Shown here: positions 59,578-64,000 of the stretch, piece after piece | Numbering within the stretch: the first letter of the stretch is position 1 | Layout of the letters: every line of letters begins with the position of its first letter | The notes under the pieces: model-generated | What the model was told of the DNA's origin: nothing | Databases searched by the model: none | What the model saw: only the letters and a program-made list of their open reading frames with translations | Made by a program: the position numbers and the translations under genes | DNA from: Rutidosis leptorrhynchoides | Taxonomy: Eukaryota; Streptophyta; Magnoliopsida; Asterales; Asteraceae | Length of the DNA: 64,000 nt | Assembly: GCF_046630445.1 (NCBI RefSeq) | Contig: NC_092337.1 | Span: 363,636,001-363,700,000, forward strand | Reading direction: 5' to 3'

Positions 59578-62322
59578 TGTAACGACCCGCACTTTTTCGA
59601 TCGTTCTATACTTATAAGATTGATATTTACATAAATTAAACCTTACCAACATGATAAGCAATCCAAATTGTTGAGACTGATATTTCCGAAAAGAGTTTTA
59701 CACAACGTTTGACCGTCTAGTTTGACCGATGATATCACGAACCATACAATATGTGATAATTATACGTTTGTGTATATATATGTATATATACATATTTAAC
59801 ATGATTAAAGAATGTTTTAATACCTCATTTTATATTAATAACAACAAGTTATATGTGTATTTTGAAACTACTAACTTAAGTTTTCAAAACGATAACTATA
59901 CGTAACGTTATTTGACATAAATACTTAAGACATATAATGTTTATACATATATTGTATAAGTAATGTATTTAATCACTTTTAAGAACTTAAATACATAAAA
60001 TCATATAAGTGTATTCACAAAATATAGCTATATTTGAATCCTCATTCCATTTTTCACAAAATTTCTATACGTATACCTAGAGTATTTGTACTCGTATCAT
60101 ACCAAGCTTCTATACGTATTTACTATTGGTATATACACATCAAAATCACCACCTAACCAGCCATTATTCATGCCCTTAGAGCTAGGTAATTACTTTTGGA
60201 TGATTACTTGACTAATTACAAAAATACAAACTAAAATTTTGTCATGTTATCCTTAAAGATCACATTTTTAGGAGTATATATGTATCATCATTTTTGATTC
60301 ATTTTTACTTCAATCTCTTAACTAAAAACACACACTCTTTCTTACTCTCTAAACTCCATAACAATCCAGCAAAGTTTCCAAGAAGATCTAGCTTCAAAAA
60401 CCATACTAAAACACCATAAGAAAACCATACAAAAACACTTCAAGAAAACCCTCCAAGAACACCAACTTACTTCCAATCTTTCATCCAATTCCATCACCCT
60501 TTTAGTTCTAGGTTTTTACTCCGCTTTTACAGCAACCTTGTCCAAGGAACTTGAGGTAGAATCTATGTTCATAACCTTATTCGATTCATATATATATAGC
60601 TATCTTATTTTGTGGTACAAAAGTTTAACAACAAGAACATAGTTTGAATGTTTTCAAACTTGTTTGCAAACTAAATAGATCCTTCTAACTTAACTTTTAA
60701 AATACTTCAAGACATGTAATATAACTTATTTATATGTTAATTTAACAAGGTAAAACTTGGTTTTTCAAAGTATAAGTATTTTTGGAAAAATGGTCATTAA
60801 ATGATTTTGTTGTAACAAAAATGTTTAACTTCATATGTTTCACTAAACTTTCACCTATGCCGTATGATTTTGAATACAAACCAAGGTATTTACAGTTCAT
60901 AGTCTTAAAGAAGAACTCGATCCAAGAAGATGGCAATTTGAATCAACGAAAACGGACTTGTAACGAAGAAACTATGACCGAAACAAAATTGGCTATCCTA
61001 GACATTTTTAACTTCGGGATTCATTGGAAAAATTTACATAAAATCACATATTTCTAAGATAACATGATATTTTATATATATGTACTCATAATTCAATTTT
61101 ATATGGTTCAGGATCACCCGTAAACAATACGAGAAGATTAATCATAAGATCCCATGTTTGTACGCAACACGTCATTTGACAACACCGGTACTTTATGTAC
61201 GCAACACGTCATTTGACAACACCGGTACCGTGGGTCAAGATTAATCTCGACCAATACATATACGTTGGGGGTTTTATTTATTTCGTTTGGGGTTTATTAA
61301 ACATCTAAAAATGAACCATTAAAATTGAATTACTAACAACGAACTGCTAACTACGGACTAAGGAATTATTAAAAGTATTAAAAGTATAACAAGTATATAT
61401 ATGTGACGTTGTTTAAAAAGAAAAGGTATTGATATATTATATATGGATAGGTTCGTGATATCAACCGGAGACCAAGTCAAATTATATATATCTTCAAGAC
61501 GAAAGTGAGTATATAGTCCCACTTTTAAACTCTAAGTATTTCGGGATGAGAATACATGTATTTTATGTTTTACGATATGGACACAAGTAACTGAAAAATA
61601 TATTCTACGTTGAGTTGTACCACTGGCATACTTCCCTGTAGCTTGGTAACTGTTATTTACAGCGGTATTGTAAACGCGAATCCTGTTGATAGATCTATCG
61701 GGCCTGACAACCCCAACCGGACTGGACGACCAGTATTCAACGGTTGCACAGTACTTCGTTTCGTGACTACACTTGGTACGGTGTAGTAAGATTTCATAAT
61801 AAAGGGAATATGCGACGTGATTAAATGTTAAGTATGGTTACCAAGTGCTCAACCACTTAGAACATTTTTATTAAAATGTTTACATATGAAATCTTGTGGT
61901 CTATATATATATATTGCTGCCGGCATTAAACCTATATCTCACCAACTTTATGTTGACGTTTTAAGCATGTCTATTCTCAGGTGATAATTAGAAGCTTCCG
62001 CTGCATTATGTTGAATTTGAGCAGGATCTTGCGTACGCATATTTGTGTCAAAAATAAGACTGCATATCCAAGAACTTGTGTTGTAAAATATGCTAGAAAT
62101 CGTGTTGTTATCATCATTTGTAAAGTTTGTAAGTCGAAGATTATCGCTAAACGATAATCATCTTTATTTCGTCCAAAGCTTGTATCAAAAATAAGAATCA
62201 TGGTTTGTAATGTATAATATATGCAGTTTTTCTTTTAAAAATGTCGCATATAGAGGTCAATACCTCGCAATGAAATCATACGTTATCTAACACGTTCTTA
62301 CGGTTAAGGACGGGTTATGACA
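59578..62322 (+). repeat. Element F 5' LTR (2.7 kb)
   Basis: Starts TGTAACGACCCGCAC and ends GGGTTATGACA. It shares with A, C and D the GATAGATCTATC palindrome near 61690, the CTCACCAAC...TTCTCAGGTGATAAT block near 61936-61990 and the hairpin GAGGTCAATACCTC (62253-62266), but the rest differs. A 33-base direct repeat is at 61159-61228. Confidence 0.9.
61159..61228 (+). repeat. 33-bp direct repeat in LTR F
   Basis: TGTACGCAACACGTCATTTG... ending CACCGGTAC occurs at 61159-61191 and 61196-61228, separated by TTTA. Confidence 0.92.
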
Positions 62323-62324
62323 TG

Positions 62325-62428
62325 TGGTATCAGAGCGTTGGTCTTAGCGAACCAGGTTTGCATTAGTGTGTCTAACCGAGAAGTCGTTAGGATACATTAG
62401 TAAAGTCTGGACTTTGACCGGGTCTGAT
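62325..62428 (+). promoter_or_regulatory. Element F PBS and conserved post-PBS leader
   Basis: TGGTATCAGAGC at 62325-62336, then GGTCTTAGCGAACCAGG, TGCATTAGTGTGTCTAAC, GTCGTTAGGATACATTAG and GTCTGGACTTTGACCG. An A run follows at 62433-62450. Confidence 0.87.
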
Positions 62429-62527
62429 TTTTAAAAAAAAAAAAAAAAAACCATTGCTTATCACTGTTGGTTAAAATTTATGTGTAAATATTATGTAAGT
62501 ACTAATGGGTTAGTTGTTATGTGATAG

Positions 62528-62998
62528 ATGTCGGGCTCGAAACTTATTATCACATTCAGCGACTCCGAATCAGAACCTTCAGATTGTGTTTCAGTCATTA
62601 ACATATCCGATGACGAAAGTGGTATTTTTGGGGAAGACTCACAATTTCCGGATGAACCAACTATAGAAATATCGGAAAGTGAACCCGAGGAGGAAAGTGA
62701 ACCCGAGGAGGAAAGTGAACCCGAGGAGGAAAGTGAACCCGAGGAAGAAATACAGGAAATTACAAAAGACGAGTTCGAACTAGGAAAGAAACGAAAGGCT
62801 AATGAATTAGAAAATCCAACTCCCGAGTTTAATGAGAATGATGTGGCACCAATTCCACTCAACACTACCACCCCTATCCCCGCCATTCCTATTAGTGCTA
62901 TCCCCGCATCTAGTTCTTCGGCACCTCAGTCAAAACGTAGGGAGACAGCTAGGATTCGCGTTGGGGGATTCCCTGGACATAAATGTTTTGGGAAATAG
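62528..62998 (+). CDS. Acidic pre-gag ORF with SEPEEE repeats and TARIR tail
   Basis: An intact 156-residue frame. The start is Ser/Asp/Glu-rich (FSDSESEPSD, ISDDESG), followed by four SEPEEE repeats encoded by an 18-base minisatellite (62689-62754), a basic KKRKANE segment, a Pro/Ile/Ser-rich stretch and a basic C terminus KRRETARIRVGG then FPGHKCFGK. It lies between leader and gag. Element A has the counterpart with the same repeats and TTARIRG near its end, although the rest of the proteins differ. No known domain is recognised. The stop at 62998 is 356 bases before gag, so gag needs splicing, reinitiation or its own mRNA. Confidence 0.7.
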   Translation: MSGSKLIITFSDSESEPSDCVSVINISDDESGIFGEDSQFPDEPTIEISESEPEEESEPEEESEPEEESEPEEEIQEITKDEFELGKKRKANELENPTPEFNENDVAPIPLNTTTPIPAIPISAIPASSSSAPQSKRRETARIRVGGFPGHKCFGK

Positions 62999-63353
62999 AC
63001 CAAATGATGCGCTACCGTATTAAACCATGGAATCACATAATGTTTTGTATAATATTATTAGTGTGGTTTGTTTAAAGTTTGATGTAAGCATATGTAAAAT
63101 AGCGAAGTATGAAATGCAATAATTTTCCATGGTTAAGTATTATTTAGATTGTAGTAATTGGTTCTGTACTAAGCTATTAAGTATGAACATTAACGGGTAG
63201 GTACTACCCTAGATATAATTATAAAACGCTAATAAGAAGAAAAGGCTTTTATAATAATACCTGGTTCATATTATTAACAAGCTATAAATGTACTATAAAT
63301 ACACACTACATCTATAATATTCCATGTGAATAATTATTTTCTTTCATTAGGAA
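62999..63353 (+). other. Element F pre-gag leader with TAACGGGTAGGTA motif
   Basis: The motif TTAACGGGTAGGTACTACCC is at 63190-63209, then ATAAAACGCTAATAAGAAGA, as before gag in A. The last bases TTATTTTCTTTCATTAG look like a 3' splice site three bases before the gag ATG. Confidence 0.6.
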
Positions 63354-64000
63354 ATGGCGCGATTGAATCGAATGACGGAACAAGAACTCGAGGAACTCAT
63401 CAACCAGCGAGTGAACGACAGAATGTTATGGGTTGAGGCTGCAAGAGCTGCTGCAGTTAACCCAAATCCTCGTGTAGGATGCTCCTACAAGACGTTTCAA
63501 GCTTGCAAGCCCTCATCATTCAGTGGAACAGAAGGACCGATCGGTTTAACCCGGTGGATAGAAAAGATGGAGACTGTGTTTAAAATAAGTGGTTGTGTTG
63601 AAAAGGACATGACCAAGTATGCATCGTGCACTTTACAAGATAGTGCACTCACGTGGTGGAAAAATTATGTGAAGGCTGTAGGAGGAGATGTAGCTTATGA
63701 TACTCCTTGGGAAGAATTCAAAACAATGTTAATCAACGAGTATTGTCCAAGGAACGAGGTTAGGAAGTTGGAAGATGAATTACGAAGCCTGAAGGTTGTT
63801 GGTACTGAAATCACCAACTACAATCAGCGATTCATGGAATTAGTTTTGCTATGTCCTGAATTGGTTCCAACCGAAGAACGGAAGATTGAAATGTACAAAG
63901 ATGGTTTGCCCAAAAAGGTCAAGGCAAATGTTACAGCATCGAAACCTAAGACAATTCATGAAGCTATAACCATGGCAAACGAGCTAATGGATCAGGTCAT
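63354..64000 (+). CDS. Element F Gag, N-terminal part
   Basis: Open from ATG 63354 to the window edge (215 codons, no stop). It shows the Retrotrans_gag capsid plan: GCSYKTFQACKPSSFSGTEG, GLTRWIEKMETVFKISGC, ALTWWKNYVKAVG, PWEEFKTMLINEYCPRNEV, the YNQRFMELVLLCPELVP block and KPKTIHEAITMANELMDQV. It is clearly related to element A's Gag, for example YKEFTACKPLEFDGTEGPI and CLLCPGAF there. The zinc knuckle and pol would be beyond the edge. Confidence 0.92.
   Translation, partial: MARLNRMTEQELEELINQRVNDRMLWVEAARAAAVNPNPRVGCSYKTFQACKPSSFSGTEGPIGLTRWIEKMETVFKISGCVEKDMTKYASCTLQDSALTWWKNYVKAVGGDVAYDTPWEEFKTMLINEYCPRNEVRKLEDELRSLKVVGTEITNYNQRFMELVLLCPELVPTEERKIEMYKDGLPKKVKANVTASKPKTIHEAITMANELMDQV

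Larger units (their letters stand above)
59578..64000 (+). mobile_element. Element F: Ty3/gypsy element with acidic pre-gag ORF, 5' part
   Basis: 5' LTR, two-base gap, PBS, leader, acidic ORF and gag in this order, running off the right edge. It is inserted in element E after CTAAG (59573-59577), the expected duplication. Its two ORFs are open as far as visible, so it may be a functional member of the family. Confidence 0.9.

Noticed and set aside
62491..62886. Antisense Ser-rich open frame over the acidic ORF
   Set aside because: Shadow of the SEPEEE repeats; the sense frame has the right place, strand and TARIR match.

Overview
This is plant nuclear DNA built almost entirely of nested LTR retrotransposons. 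The element types are a large-LTR Ty3/gypsy family primed by initiator-Met tRNA, an Athila-type element primed by Asp tRNA, Ty1/copia remnants, a tRNA-derived SINE and a Mutator-like MITE. AT-rich intergenic sequence and the Asn-rich/CCHC Gag styles suggest a large-genome eudicot; Asteraceae is my inference, not proven by the sequence. The only sign of an ordinary host gene is a DUF295-like (KIB1-4 beta-propeller) fragment at 23626-23894 that an LTR cuts off.

Layout, left to right. Element A (1-7877, minus, runs off the left edge) has a 5' LTR at 4438-7877, PBS, an acidic pre-gag ORF, an F-box gene, then broken gag, protease and RT. Its 5' LTR sits in the integrase of element B. Element B (minus; 7878-9341 and 19066-23625) is a decayed gypsy element split by element C (plus, 9342-19065, TSD AACGT), which has 3.1 kb LTRs and no pol. 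B's 5' LTR (21516-23625) cuts the DUF295 gene. Next come a SINE (24005-24276, 16-bp TSD), a MITE (24691-25115, 9-bp TSD), a copia gag/protease remnant (about 25370-26114), LTR G (26115-28254), LTR-like sequence H holding an A-type solo LTR (29319-32572, TSD TTGTC), another LTR-like stretch with a TATA box, and a copia gag (34930-35882).

The right half is a deep nest. The copia gag is cut by element D (minus, from 35883). D's 3' LTR holds a young Athila-type gag-protease element J (36377-46583, TSD ACACC, near-identical LTRs). D's 5' LTR is cut by element E (minus, from 56323), and E's interior is cut by element F (plus, from 59578), whose LTR, acidic ORF and gag run to the right edge.

How the parts relate. 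A, C, D, E and F have very different LTR middles but share LTR ends and a short LTR hairpin (GAGGT-loop-ACCTC). Where the 5' end is visible (A, C, D, F), they also share a roughly 100-nt leader directly after the PBS. A and F encode Gag; C and D have only small broken ORFs. This fits coding elements supplying proteins to non-coding relatives through shared RNA signals (inference). The most unusual items are the F-box gene inside element A, the acidic pre-gag ORF with a TARIR tail shared by A and F, and repeated PPT-like motifs inside both the large-LTR family and the Athila element.
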